Positions 35,671 through 43,880 of a stretch of 64,000 nt of DNA are shown here, piece after piece (position 1 is the first letter of the stretch; the number at the start of each line of letters is the position of its first letter). This stretch comes from Ornithinimicrobium cryptoxanthini. GTDB taxonomy: Bacteria; Actinomycetota; Actinomycetes; Actinomycetales; Dermatophilaceae. The notes under the pieces were generated by a model. That model was not told where the DNA came from, searched no databases, and saw nothing but the letters and a program-made list of their open reading frames with translations. The stretch covers positions 1,984,001 through 2,048,000 of the forward strand of contig NZ_CP099490.1 in NCBI RefSeq assembly GCF_023923205.1. Reading direction: 5' to 3'. A program made the translations under genes and the position numbers.

Positions 35671-35700
35671 GCGTCATTCCGCCGCGTTCCGCCCGCTTTG
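35671..35700. repeat. Dispersed intergenic repeat, short form
   Basis: GCGTCATTCCGCCGCGTTCC followed by GCCCGCTTTG matches 30972-30999; it lies 28 bp after the radical SAM gene. Confidence 0.6.
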
Positions 35701-35847
35701 ACCCACATGGCTACGGCGCGGCAGCGGTCGCTGGTGAGCAGTGTGCTGAATGAGGCCCCGGTCCCGGGAAGCCTTCCGGACGGGGCTAACGGAACGGCGC
35801 GGTGTCGTCACGGCGGATGCTCAGCGCTGGTGCCGGAGGAGGTTCCT

Positions 35848-36432
35848 CTACTGGGATGCTGCGCGTGCTGCGGCGCCGATGCCGGTGATGACGTCTCGGA
35901 TGAGGATCGCGGCGGTGTCGGGATCGGGCTGGCCGGCGTCCAGCCAGGCGGAAATCGCGGCAATGGTTGCGGTGGGTGCCAGGTGCGCTGCCCACTGCGC
36001 CCACGCAGGATCCGGGATGTCTTGGGTCAGTTGACCGCGGGCCATCTCGATCATCTCGGCGTTGAACCGGTCGGTCTCGGCGCGGAACTCAGACTCTCGT
36101 GCTGCGTGGTGGAAAAGGAGGCGGAAGCCGGCTGGGTCCCGGGCTGCTGCCGCGAGGAGGTCGTCGATGATTCCCTCGGTGTAGTCCGGTTCACCCACGG
36201 CCCGGTGAAGTCGTTCGCGGGCACGGTCAAGGACTGCGCGGTACAGCTGTGCCTTCGACTCGAAGTGGCGGTAGAGGATCGCGCGGCTGATCCCGGCAGC
36301 CCCGGCCACGTCCTCCAGGCCGGTGGAGGTGAACCCGGCAGTTGCGAAAACTTCCGTGGCGACGGAGAGGATCTGCTCGCGGCGCTGCGCCCGAGGGAGC
36401 TTCGCGCCGGGTGGTGCCCCTTCGCCTGTCAT
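35848..36432 (-). CDS. TetR family transcriptional regulator
   Basis: A 194-residue repressor. The N-terminal helix-turn-helix reads RREQILSVATEVFATAGF and EDVAGAAGISRAILYRHFES; the C-terminal ligand-binding domain is helical (FRLLFHHAARESEFRAETD). ATG 36432 keeps the palindrome 36452-36465 outside the gene, whereas the longer frame from 36462 would start inside it. It is divergent from the flavin monooxygenase gene and likely represses both from the shared site. Confidence 0.85.
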   Translation of the reverse strand: MTGEGAPPGAKLPRAQRREQILSVATEVFATAGFTSTGLEDVAGAAGISRAILYRHFESKAQLYRAVLDRARERLHRAVGEPDYTEGIIDDLLAAAARDPAGFRLLFHHAARESEFRAETDRFNAEMIEMARGQLTQDIPDPAWAQWAAHLAPTATIAAISAWLDAGQPDPDTAAILIRDVITGIGAAARAASQ

Positions 36433-36451
36433 GGTCACCAGTGTATCCGCT

Positions 36452-36465
36452 ACCGTGTACACGGT
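36452..36465. promoter_or_regulatory. Palindrome ACCGTGTACACGGT, probable TetR operator
   Basis: A perfect 14-bp palindrome in the 34-bp gap between the divergent TetR and monooxygenase genes. It ends one base before the monooxygenase ATG and lies 20 bp from the TetR start, so binding would block both. Confidence 0.7.
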
Positions 36466-36466
36466 G

Positions 36467-37354
36467 ATGTCAACATCGGGTAGGGGCCAGACGAGTCAGG
36501 CGGCGGTCGGAACCGTCGTGGTGGGTGCCGGTCAAGCCGGCCTCGCAGTCGGCTACCACCTTGCTCGTCATCGGCACCACTTTGTCATCCTCGATGCCGC
36601 CGACAGCGTCGGGGCAAGCTGGCCGAACCGCTGGGACTCGCTGAGGCTCTTCACCCCCGCCGGATTCACGCATCTGCCCGGGCTCGCCTTCCCCGCTGCC
36701 CGTTCGGAGCTTCCCGGCAAGGATGCCGTCGCGGACTACCTGGCTTCCTACGCCGAGCATTTCGCGCTGCCTGTCGAACTCAACAGCTTGGTTGAGTCCG
36801 TGCGCCGTCAGGAGGACGGATTCCTCGTCGTTGCCGGGTCGCGTCGCTGGCAGGCACGCAACGTGGTGCTCGCCACCGGAGCCCACGCTGCCCCCGTTGT
36901 GCCGGCGTTCGCCGACGAGGTCGATCCCGGGATCGTCCAGGTGCACGCATCCGACTATCGAGCCCCGGATCAGCTGCCAGGCGGTGTCGTCCTTGTCGTT
37001 GGCGCCGGAAACTCCGGCGCCGAGATCGCGCTCGACCTGGCGCGAGTCCGCGCCGTGCCTGACGGCCTCCCGCACGTTGGTGACGGCACCACGTTGGAAC
37101 CGGACGCCATCGTGTGGTGCACGGGACTTCGGCCCGACTACAGCTACCTGGACCTCGACGTGTTCGATGAGCACGGACGCCTCCAACACCGTCGAGGCGT
37201 CGTCGCCGAGGAGCCCGGCCTCTACGTCGTCGGCCTGCCTTACCAGCGTTCGATAACCTCCCACCTCCTTGGGGGCGTTGGAGTCGATGCCAAGTACGTC
37301 GTCGACCGGCTCATCTCTCGGCGATTGAGCCGATTATCAACCCCATCCCGCTGA
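36467..37354 (+). CDS. Flavin-dependent monooxygenase (CzcO/FMO-like) with internal deletion
   Basis: A 295-residue oxidoreductase. The FAD motif GAGQAGLAVGYHLARH lies near residue 20, an FMO-like GIVQVHASDYR near 155, and the NADPH motif GAGNSGAEIALDLAR near 180. Immediately after this the sequence jumps to VRAVPDGLPHV and then VWCTGLRPDYSYLDL. Relatives of 350-400 residues have about 70-90 more residues between these points, part of the NADPH domain. The frame is kept, but activity is doubtful. ATG 36467 follows the TetR palindrome directly. The substrate is unknown. Confidence 0.75.
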   Translation: MSTSGRGQTSQAAVGTVVVGAGQAGLAVGYHLARHRHHFVILDAADSVGASWPNRWDSLRLFTPAGFTHLPGLAFPAARSELPGKDAVADYLASYAEHFALPVELNSLVESVRRQEDGFLVVAGSRRWQARNVVLATGAHAAPVVPAFADEVDPGIVQVHASDYRAPDQLPGGVVLVVGAGNSGAEIALDLARVRAVPDGLPHVGDGTTLEPDAIVWCTGLRPDYSYLDLDVFDEHGRLQHRRGVVAEEPGLYVVGLPYQRSITSHLLGGVGVDAKYVVDRLISRRLSRLSTPSR

Positions 37355-37514
37355 TGATCCTATGCGGAACGGAAGCTGGAGTCCGCTTCGAGGAGGACTA
37401 CGAGCCCGGGCGCCGTCGTGGCGGGTTCCCTCTGCGGCACGGGTCGGCTGTGGCCGACCGGAAGTCAAGCCGCCTCTGGAACGCCTCCGGCGACAGTCTT
37501 GCCGTAGTCCAGCC

Positions 37515-37883
37515 CTACTTCTTGACCCAGCAGAGGCAGAAGGGATGGCCGGCTGGATCCGCGTAGACTTGGAAGTTGTCGGGTTGGTCGTTGTCCGCTG
37601 CCCCTTGAAGCAGCTTCGCCCCTAATGACATGACTTCTTCGTGCGCTGGCTCGATGTCGTCCACCCACAGGTCAAGGTGAATCTGCTGAGGGGTTCCGTG
37701 TGGCCAGTCCGGTGGGACGTGGCCCGGCGCGAGCTGGACTCCGACACGCGCGCTGCCGTCCACGAGCACCATGTGCCAGTCGTCCTCGGCGTCGACCGTC
37801 CCACCGAGCAGCCCAGCCCAGAAGCCGCTTTCGGCAGTCAAGTCGGCCGCGTCGAACACCACGACCTGGCTGTTGATTCTCAT
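37515..37883 (-). CDS. VOC family (glyoxalase/bleomycin-resistance fold) protein
   Basis: A 122-residue VOC protein starting MRINSQVVVFDAADLTAESG. The two beta-alpha-beta modules are visible (FWAGLLGGTVDAEDDWHMVL and IHLDLWVDDIEPAHEEVMSL), and the end has VYADPAGHPFCLCW, the usual DPxGHPFCL motif. His in IHLDLW and Glu/Asp residues could bind metal. Family members bind or modify small molecules; the ligand here is unknown. The start is placed at ATG 37883 because upstream sequence is not VOC-like. Confidence 0.8.
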   Translation of the reverse strand: MRINSQVVVFDAADLTAESGFWAGLLGGTVDAEDDWHMVLVDGSARVGVQLAPGHVPPDWPHGTPQQIHLDLWVDDIEPAHEEVMSLGAKLLQGAADNDQPDNFQVYADPAGHPFCLCWVKK

Positions 37884-38044
37884 TGCGCCAGCCTCGCACG
37901 GTCGCTTCCCAGGTGCTACGGGCCGGGACCAACCGGGCAAGGAGGCGCCGCGCCAACTCAGCCGGACTGGGGCTACAGAGGCCATCTATCGGGCCAGGCT
38001 TCCAGAGGTCGTCCTTCCGACTGATCATCACTAGCCTGCCCGGT

Positions 38045-38371
38045 GTGGACACGACTTTCAGCGCGAGATTGTTCGAGTGGCGCGGTCCGGCGCCGTTCTA
38101 CTGGTTCCCGCTGCCCGAGGACGTGTGCGACTACGTCAGTGCCCAAGCGGTGCAAACTAGCTACGGCTGGGGCGCGATCCCGGTGCGCGTGCGCGTCGGA
38201 CGCACGGAGTGGGAGACCTCGCTGCTGCCGCGCGACGGAGGCTACGTGCTGCCGGTAAAGAGGGCCGTCCGCATCCAGGAGCGTTTCGGCGACGGCGACA
38301 CCGTGACGGTTGCGATGAGCGTGGCTCCCCGTGGTGGACGAGCCGCGAATGGCATCGGCCCGACAATGTGA
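38045..38371 (+). CDS. DUF1905 domain protein
   Basis: A 108-residue protein. It begins VDTTFSARLFEWRGPAPFYW and continues with FPLPEDVCDYVSAQA, GWGAIPVRVRVGRTEW, LLPRDGGYVLPVKRAVR and GDTVTVAMSV, the complete DUF1905 pattern. No role is known; DUF1905 is often joined to a YdeI domain, absent here. GTG 38045 is the most likely start because it begins the domain. The tail (AANGIGPTM) is unlike the family and may be derived from neighbouring DNA. Confidence 0.75.
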   Translation: MDTTFSARLFEWRGPAPFYWFPLPEDVCDYVSAQAVQTSYGWGAIPVRVRVGRTEWETSLLPRDGGYVLPVKRAVRIQERFGDGDTVTVAMSVAPRGGRAANGIGPTM

Positions 38372-38562
38372 CGCGGCGCCAGTCAGGCGGGACGGCGCCG
38401 CGGCTGGCGTCGCCCGGCTATGCGGGTCTCCGGAGCGCTCGGTGCCTTGCGATGATCACCAACCTCTACTCGAGCGGCTCGCATCCTTCGCTCCGCAATC
38501 CGATCGGCTCATGGACACGATTGCCCCGCGTGTTACCGCCCCCGGGCGGCAGTCCCGAGTAG

Positions 38563-38760
38563 TTAGCGGCTCTCCGTGGCGTAGTGGCTGCGCAGCTCGG
38601 CGAGCAGGTCCACGGTGAGGTCCTCGCCAGCGGCGACAGCGGCGTGGACGTCGCGGAAGTACTGCTCGTACCCGGGCGGGGTGTACAGGCAGAGGGCCCC
38701 GGACCGCGGTGTCGGCGCTGGCGTTGCGGAACCCGTGCAACGAGCCTCTGGGGCCCAGTC
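38563..38760 (-). pseudogene. Cupin-domain protein, C-terminal fragment
   Basis: The minus strand reads LHGFRNASADTAVR in one frame and LCLYTPPGYEQYFRDVHAAV with LLAELRSHYATESR in the next, the typical end of single-domain actinobacterial cupins. The upstream part is lost or unrecognisable and a frameshift separates the two pieces. Confidence 0.6.
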
Positions 38761-38824
38761 GCCACCCTGCAGACCGGCCCGCAAGGGGATCCGCTTGCGG
38801 TGACGGCCAGGCGACGCGACCGCC

Positions 38825-39985
38825 TCATAAGCCGTTGGTGCAGTTCTGCGCTGCTTGACGCTTCTTGTGTCGAACGCCGCATCCATCGTGAAGAAACCTG
38901 CCATCCTCTTCGTGGATGACCCTGTCTGATGATCCGCCATCGTCCGCGACCTCGGCGTCCAGATCCTCCTGCGATAGCCCTCTGGCGAGCGGTTCGGCGT
39001 CCTTCCAGAGCTGCTCAGCATGCGTCCTAATTGCCTCCGCAGCGACGTCGGTCATCTCCATGAGCAGGGCCATCGACGACTTGCTGACCCCATTCAGCGA
39101 CGCGGTGAGCGTGAAGACGTTCTGCTCACCCACGAGGTAGCGATCATGGAAGTTTGCTCGTCGCAACTCACGAACGATGCCGACATCGCTGGGTCGTGAC
39201 AACTTGATCTGGAGAGAGAGTTCTGTGACGCGATCCCTGGACATGTTCGGACCGATCATGAAGCGAGATGCATCTGTATGCTCCAGCAGGTCCATGAGCT
39301 CCTGAACACCAAGGTAGTGGTCAGCGACCAACGCGTCGCCACACGTTGAAACTCGACCTAGAACCTGACCGTAGCCCAAGTTCTGATCCTCAGGCGCAAG
39401 CACAACGACGGACGAGTCTTGGAGCTCCGACTCCGCCATGGCCTCGGCGGCCAGCAGGGCGTGACCGAGCTTGGTAACGCTGTATCGATGCCAGCCATCG
39501 CGATCGATCCATCCCAGCCGTCGAAGGTGCGCTAGGAACTTCTCCGGAGGTTTGTCCGGGGCGTAGACGGCTGGCTTGCCGGGCTTGCCTGGGATGGTTT
39601 CGTACTCCCACTCGTCGAACAGGCCGAGTCCCGCGAACTGCCCCGTGTTGAAAAGTCCGGCGAAATCCCGACCGGGGATATTCAGGCCCGCCAGCGCGCG
39701 GGAAATTGAGTTGGCGTACTGACGCGAAGACGCATCGGCGACCTGCTGTGACTTCAGTATGCTGTCCACGAGAGCAGAGATGCCCGTAGCGTTCCTCTTG
39801 TGCTTGCGGACACGCCGATCTGGTACGGCAGGGATCTCGGGCTCCAGCAGGTTGCCCTTCCTTCGTGGCTTTGGCTCAGGCTGGAGGCGCCATTGGTTGA
39901 TTTCGCGCCCGGTCGGGCGGTAGCCGCCACGGTTCACCGCGGCGATGAACTCCATCGCTCGGCGCTGCTCCTCGTTTACGATCAC
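38825..39985 (-). CDS. Protein with PLD-like C-terminal domain, unknown function
   Basis: A 386-residue soluble protein. A middle part (about 120-200, FDEWEYETIPGKPGKPAVYA, KFLAHLRRLGWIDRDGW) resembles a winged-helix domain. Residues about 215-320 resemble a phospholipase D-type fold: VADHYLGVQELMDLLEHTD, VGIVRELRRANFHDRYLVGE and TLTASLNGVSKSSMALL; the FHDRYLV motif corresponds to the HxK motif with Arg in the Lys position. Such proteins act as nucleases or binding modules in conflict systems, but this one is not assigned. It is transcribed alone between the cupin relic and the second toxin-antitoxin copy. Confidence 0.5.
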   Translation of the reverse strand: MIVNEEQRRAMEFIAAVNRGGYRPTGREINQWRLQPEPKPRRKGNLLEPEIPAVPDRRVRKHKRNATGISALVDSILKSQQVADASSRQYANSISRALAGLNIPGRDFAGLFNTGQFAGLGLFDEWEYETIPGKPGKPAVYAPDKPPEKFLAHLRRLGWIDRDGWHRYSVTKLGHALLAAEAMAESELQDSSVVVLAPEDQNLGYGQVLGRVSTCGDALVADHYLGVQELMDLLEHTDASRFMIGPNMSRDRVTELSLQIKLSRPSDVGIVRELRRANFHDRYLVGEQNVFTLTASLNGVSKSSMALLMEMTDVAAEAIRTHAEQLWKDAEPLARGLSQEDLDAEVADDGGSSDRVIHEEDGRFLHDGCGVRHKKRQAAQNCTNGL

Positions 39986-40225
39986 CCGTCTATTGCAGCA
40001 CGAAGGTCCGACAGCCCTCGGCCTGCGACCGTAGCCACTCGGCGGATGCTCTCGTTTCGGTCAGTCTGCTCGCTCGGGGTGTTTGAGCCTGATGGCTGAA
40101 GCGACACCCCCCGGTACCCGTAGTCGGATCGGCTAACGAGACACGTCGAGCATCGGAGCCTGGACTCGCGTCATTCCGCGAAGCGGGCCCCTTTGAAGTT
40201 GGCGGGCGCACAGTTCCTGCGCGCC

Positions 40226-40246
40226 ATGGTACCGCTGCGGTACCAT
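40226..40246. promoter_or_regulatory. Inverted repeat ATGGTACC-N5-GGTACCAT, probable antitoxin operator (copy 2)
   Basis: Identical to the site at 33076-33096 and placed six bases before the antitoxin ATG. Confidence 0.6.
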
Positions 40247-40252
40247 CCAGGT

Positions 40253-40450
40253 ATGGCGATGAACCTTAGGCTGACCGACGCCGAGAGCGAAGCCCTGCGC
40301 AAGAAGGCCGAGCAGGAGGGGCGTTCCATGCAGGAGGTCGCTCGAGCCGCGATCGCTCAGTACGTCTCAGAGCGTCCTCAGCGACTGAGGGCCGCGATCG
40401 ACCGAGTCCGCATTGAGGACGGCGTGCTGCTTGAGCGACTGAGTCGGTGA
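40253..40450 (+). CDS. Ribbon-helix-helix antitoxin (copy 2)
   Basis: A 65-residue antitoxin that differs from copy 1 (33103) only by Thr to Ser in the DAESEALRKKAEQ segment, as far as I can see. The ribbon-helix-helix fold and the GTGA overlap with the toxin are conserved. Because the products are so similar, each antitoxin should neutralise either toxin. Confidence 0.85.
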   Translation: MAMNLRLTDAESEALRKKAEQEGRSMQEVARAAIAQYVSERPQRLRAAIDRVRIEDGVLLERLSR

Positions 40451-40836
40451 GCGCCGAGGAGCTGGACTACCTCTCGGTCGAGGACCTTCTGGAGATCGCA
40501 TCCGGGGTGCTCGACGACGTCGCGGTTAGGGACCCTGGCCTCCTTGCCGCGGCCGCCGCGCGGCCGATGACCACCGTGTTCGGCGACGACGCCTACCCGG
40601 CGTTCGAGGACAAGGTCGCAGCGCTGCTGCATTCCCTGGTCCGCAACCACGCGTTGGTGGACGGCAACAAACGCCTTGCCTGGTCGGCCGCCCGAGTCTT
40701 CTGCCTCCTCAATGGCCGCGATCTGACCTACACCGTCGACGAGGCGGAGCAGGTGATGCTCGGAGCGGCCGCCGGCGGACTGGACGTTCGGCAGATCGCG
40801 GACTGGCTCGCAGCGCGCATCGGGCCCGCGTCATAG
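40447..40836 (+). CDS. doc: Doc-type toxin, Fic fold (copy 2)
   Basis: A 129-residue Fic/Doc protein with the same HALVDGNKRLAW motif as copy 1, so the active site is intact. Two substitutions were noticed (Ala for Thr in AAAAARPMTTV, Val for Met in EAEQVMLG). An IS110-type transposase gene ends 40 bp downstream on the opposite strand. Confidence 0.85.
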   Translation: MSAEELDYLSVEDLLEIASGVLDDVAVRDPGLLAAAAARPMTTVFGDDAYPAFEDKVAALLHSLVRNHALVDGNKRLAWSAARVFCLLNGRDLTYTVDEAEQVMLGAAAGGLDVRQIADWLAARIGPAS

Positions 40837-40876
40837 CGGCACCCCTGACTCGAAGATCAGGTGAGTGTTGGGGCTG

Positions 40877-42118
40877 TCAGGCGGCTCCTCGGGGGTGGAC
40901 GGTGACGTCGTAGCCCAGTGCTTGGAGTTGGCGGAGGGCGTGGCGCTTGGCGCGTTCGGGGTTGCGTCGGGTGTAGTAGTCCGGGCCGGGCTCTGCGTAG
41001 AGCTCGCCGGTGTTCATCATGGTCCAGACGAGGGTGAGCAGGGTGCGCTCGGTAGCGACGACGGCCTTGCCTTTTCCGCGGGACTTGGCCAGCCTGCGGT
41101 ACTTGGTGTTGAGGAAGGTGCCCGGGTGTCGGGCGATGGACAGGGCTGCTGCACCGAGCGCGCCCTTGAGCCAGCGGTTGCCGGGGCGGGTTTTGCTGGA
41201 TTTCTTCCGGCCGGCGGACTCGTGGTGGCCTGGGCAGACACCGGCCCAGGAGGCCAGGTGCCCGGGGGTGGCGAAGACGCTCATGTCGCCACCGGTCTCG
41301 GCGATGATGACGTCGGCGGTCGGGACGCCGATCCCGGGGATGCTGGTGACCAGCTCTCGGGCTGCGCGAAACGGGACCATCGCCTCCTCGATACGTTCGG
41401 TAAGGGTGTTGATCGCGGCCGTGTGTTGGTCGATCAGTTCCAGGTATAACTGGACCAGGAAGGCATGGTGCTCGGTGAACCGGCCGGCCAGTGCCTGGGT
41501 CAGGGCCGGGATCTTGACCCGCAGCCTGCGCACCGACAGCTCGGCCAGCGTGGCGGGGTCGCGTTCCCCGGCGACCATCGCTGCCAGGATCGCCCGCCCG
41601 GAGACTCCCGTGATGTCGGTGGCCACGACCGACAGTTTGATGCTGGCGTCCTCGAGGACCTTCTCCAGGCGTTGCGCCTCGCGGGTGCGTTCCCGGGTGA
41701 CCGCGGTGCGGGCGCGGGTCAGGTCCCGCAACTGGCGGATCGGGGGCGGCGGCACGAAACTGGCCCGTAGCAGCCCGTGCGCGGCCAACTGGGCCAACCA
41801 GGCGGCGTCCGAGACGTCGGTCTTGCGGCCGGGCAGGTTCTTTGCCTCATGCGCGTTGACCAGCGTCACTTCGAACGGGCCGTCCTCCAGCAGGTAGTAG
41901 AACGGTTTCCAGTAGTCACCCGTGGCCTCCATCACCACGCACGTCACCCCGGCCGTGACCAGGTGCTCGCGCAGCGCCAGGACGTCGCCGGTCATCGACG
42001 ACCAGGTGGTGATCTCCTCGGTGGGGCGGACCTTGCCCGAGGGCACGATCCGCACGCACGCCTTGGCGTCCCGCTTGGACACATCCAGTCCCGCACAGCG
42101 CGGGTGCAGCACTTCCAT
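40877..42118 (-). CDS. IS110-family transposase (first element)
   Basis: A 413-residue DEDD-type transposase. The RuvC-like N-terminus has GLDVSKRDAKACV with the first Asp, VVMEATGDYW with the Glu, and KTDVSDAAWLAQLA with the final Asp pair. The C-terminal Tnp domain has SIPGIGVPTADVII and GHLASWAGVCPGHHESAG, which contains the catalytic Ser. IS110 enzymes are guided to target and donor by a bridge RNA made from the element's non-coding end. The gene appears complete; its start at ATG 42118 leaves about 275 bp of non-coding DNA upstream before the next transposase ends. Confidence 0.9.
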   Translation of the reverse strand: MEVLHPRCAGLDVSKRDAKACVRIVPSGKVRPTEEITTWSSMTGDVLALREHLVTAGVTCVVMEATGDYWKPFYYLLEDGPFEVTLVNAHEAKNLPGRKTDVSDAAWLAQLAAHGLLRASFVPPPPIRQLRDLTRARTAVTRERTREAQRLEKVLEDASIKLSVVATDITGVSGRAILAAMVAGERDPATLAELSVRRLRVKIPALTQALAGRFTEHHAFLVQLYLELIDQHTAAINTLTERIEEAMVPFRAARELVTSIPGIGVPTADVIIAETGGDMSVFATPGHLASWAGVCPGHHESAGRKKSSKTRPGNRWLKGALGAAALSIARHPGTFLNTKYRRLAKSRGKGKAVVATERTLLTLVWTMMNTGELYAEPGPDYYTRRNPERAKRHALRQLQALGYDVTVHPRGAA

Positions 42119-42385
42119 CGTCCTGTTCCTTCCGTGATCCGTGATCTGAGATGTGTGGACCGCGGGCGGGGCTGATCAGGTTCTGGAGTCTGACTCGCGT
42201 GCTCGTAGCAACAATCCACGGTTCCCGTGGCAGGCCCCGCACCTCACACTCTGTTACTGGCTCACCGGCACAAAGAAGTGTCCGAGGTCGACCACGATCC
42301 ACGCTCCCCACTGTCCACCCGAACGACCAAGGTGACCAGTCAGGACTCTTCTGACCCCACGACGGCCGCCACGCGGCCCCAGGCA
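42119..42385 (-). ncRNA. Possible bridge RNA region of the first IS110 element
   Basis: IS110-group elements carry a structured bridge RNA in the non-coding stretch upstream of the transposase. The 267 bp upstream of this transposase hold no gene and are the expected place. I did not work out a fold or the loop sequences, so this is a positional assignment only. Confidence 0.4.
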
Positions 42386-42393
42386 CTCTGTTG

Positions 42394-43599
42394 TCAAGAG
42401 GCGGGTTCGAGGTGCCTGACGGTGTTGGCCTTCCTCGCTGGGCCCGGCGCGGGTAGCGTCGTGGGTGCGGGTCCGGGAAGTGGCTGATCCGAAGTGCCGG
42501 TGTGCGGGTGCGAGCCGGCCGCGCTGGATTCATGTGACGCCCCGCGGTGCCCTCCCGGACCCGCGTCCACCTGCTCGTCGCGGCCAGAGTCGGCGTCGGC
42601 CCGGAGTTGGCGGTAAAGGGCGTCGGAGATCCTGCGCTTGAGGCAGCGCATCGCCTCGGCACGGGTCTTGCCGGCGGCGATCTTGCGCAGGTAGTAGGCC
42701 CGGCCGGGAGTGTCGAGCCGGATCTGGGTCGTCGCCGCGATGTGGATCATGTGGTTCATCTTCCGGTTCCCGGCCCGGGAGAGCCGGTGCCGGACGATCT
42801 CGCCGGAGGAGGCCTCAATCGGCGCGGTCCCGGTCCAGGACGCGAACCTGTTCCGGTCGGCAAACCGCGCAACGTCACCGACGTCGGCCAAGACGCGGGC
42901 CGCGACCACCGGCCCGACACCTCGTAGTTCCATCAACCTCGATCCGCGGGCGCTCACCATCACCTTGAGCTCCTTGGTGATCGCCTTGATCTTCTTGTCG
43001 ACCGTGAACAGGTCGGTCAGCTGCTCGACCGCGAGCCGGCGCCGGGTCTTGCCAGCGAGGTCGCCGGGCCGCACCGAGCCCAGAATTGCCTTGGCCTGCA
43101 ACGCGGTCAGGTCCTTCTTCCCCTTCCCGGGGATGAGCTCGCAGAGCAGTCGCTGGAGCCGGTTGACGGTCTGGACCCGCTGCCTGGTCAGCTCCTCACG
43201 TCGGTCGGCCAGCATCCGCAGCGCCTCGAGCTCGACGTCGTAGGACAGGACTCGTAGCCCCTTGGTGCGGACCGCGACAACAGCGACCGCGTGCGCGTCG
43301 TGGGCGTCGGTCTTGTGGCCGGTGTCGAACAACCGAGCCCTGGCCGACAGCTTCGCCGGGACGTCGACGACGTGCTCGCCGTCGGCGAGGAGCCGCTGCG
43401 CCAGTGGTCGGCCGGCGCCGTTGCTGCCCTCGATCGCCCACTCCCGCCCGGGCCAGGCGTGCACATGTTTGCGCATCGCCGCGTAGCCGGCCTTGTCCGT
43501 GGTGAACCGCCCGGTTGCCAGCACAGTCTCTCGGTCGTCGACGACCTCGATGGTCGCCGACAGCTTGTGGGGATCGACCCCGATGAACACCTTCGCCAT
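42394..43599 (-). CDS. IS110-family transposase (second element)
   Basis: A 401-residue transposase of a different IS110 subgroup from its neighbour. It has FIGVDPHKLSATIEVV with the first Asp, EWAIEGSNGAGRPL with the Glu, and HKTDAHDAHAVAVVA with the Asp pair. The Tnp domain has LRGVGPVVAARVLADVGDV and FASWTGTAPIEASSG with the Ser. The C-terminus has an unusual Gly/Pro/His-rich tail of about 60 residues. The 12-base sequence TCTGTTGTCAAG flanks the unit as a direct repeat at 42387-42398 and 43874-43885. Confidence 0.9.
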   Translation of the reverse strand: MAKVFIGVDPHKLSATIEVVDDRETVLATGRFTTDKAGYAAMRKHVHAWPGREWAIEGSNGAGRPLAQRLLADGEHVVDVPAKLSARARLFDTGHKTDAHDAHAVAVVAVRTKGLRVLSYDVELEALRMLADRREELTRQRVQTVNRLQRLLCELIPGKGKKDLTALQAKAILGSVRPGDLAGKTRRRLAVEQLTDLFTVDKKIKAITKELKVMVSARGSRLMELRGVGPVVAARVLADVGDVARFADRNRFASWTGTAPIEASSGEIVRHRLSRAGNRKMNHMIHIAATTQIRLDTPGRAYYLRKIAAGKTRAEAMRCLKRRISDALYRQLRADADSGRDEQVDAGPGGHRGASHESSAAGSHPHTGTSDQPLPGPAPTTLPAPGPARKANTVRHLEPAS

Positions 43600-43873
43600 T
43601 TGCCTCTACCTCGCCTCGTGATGAACCTTGTAGGGATCGCGAGGTGGGCAGTGCTACTGAGAGCTGGGCAGACCCCTCTGGAGCCACACCTCGCCTGCGG
43701 TGCCCGACGGGAACGCAAACCGCTAGAGAGCCACACCGATCAAGCTGGTGGGCAGCCGCGAGGAGAGCATCCCGCCGGGCGCCTGGACCGAGTCTGGCCG
43801 GACACCGGCCCTAACGGAAGTGTCTAGTAGCCGCGTTCGACCGCCAGACACACGGGCGTCGATCCGGCTCCCT
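43600..43873 (-). ncRNA. Possible bridge RNA region of the second IS110 element
   Basis: About 270 bp of gene-free DNA between the transposase start and the direct core repeat, the usual location of the IS110 bridge RNA. Short repeated words such as CGCGAGGTGGGCAG and CCGCGAGGAG could form stems, but no structure was derived. Confidence 0.4.
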
Positions 43874-43880
43874 TCTGTTG

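Larger units (their letters stand above)
40168..40840 (+). repeat. Toxin-antitoxin module, duplicated copy 2 (direct repeat)
   Basis: Matches 33013-33690 in order and orientation. The first bases (GCGTCATTCCGCGAAGCGGG) are also a form of the dispersed intergenic repeat. Confidence 0.85.
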
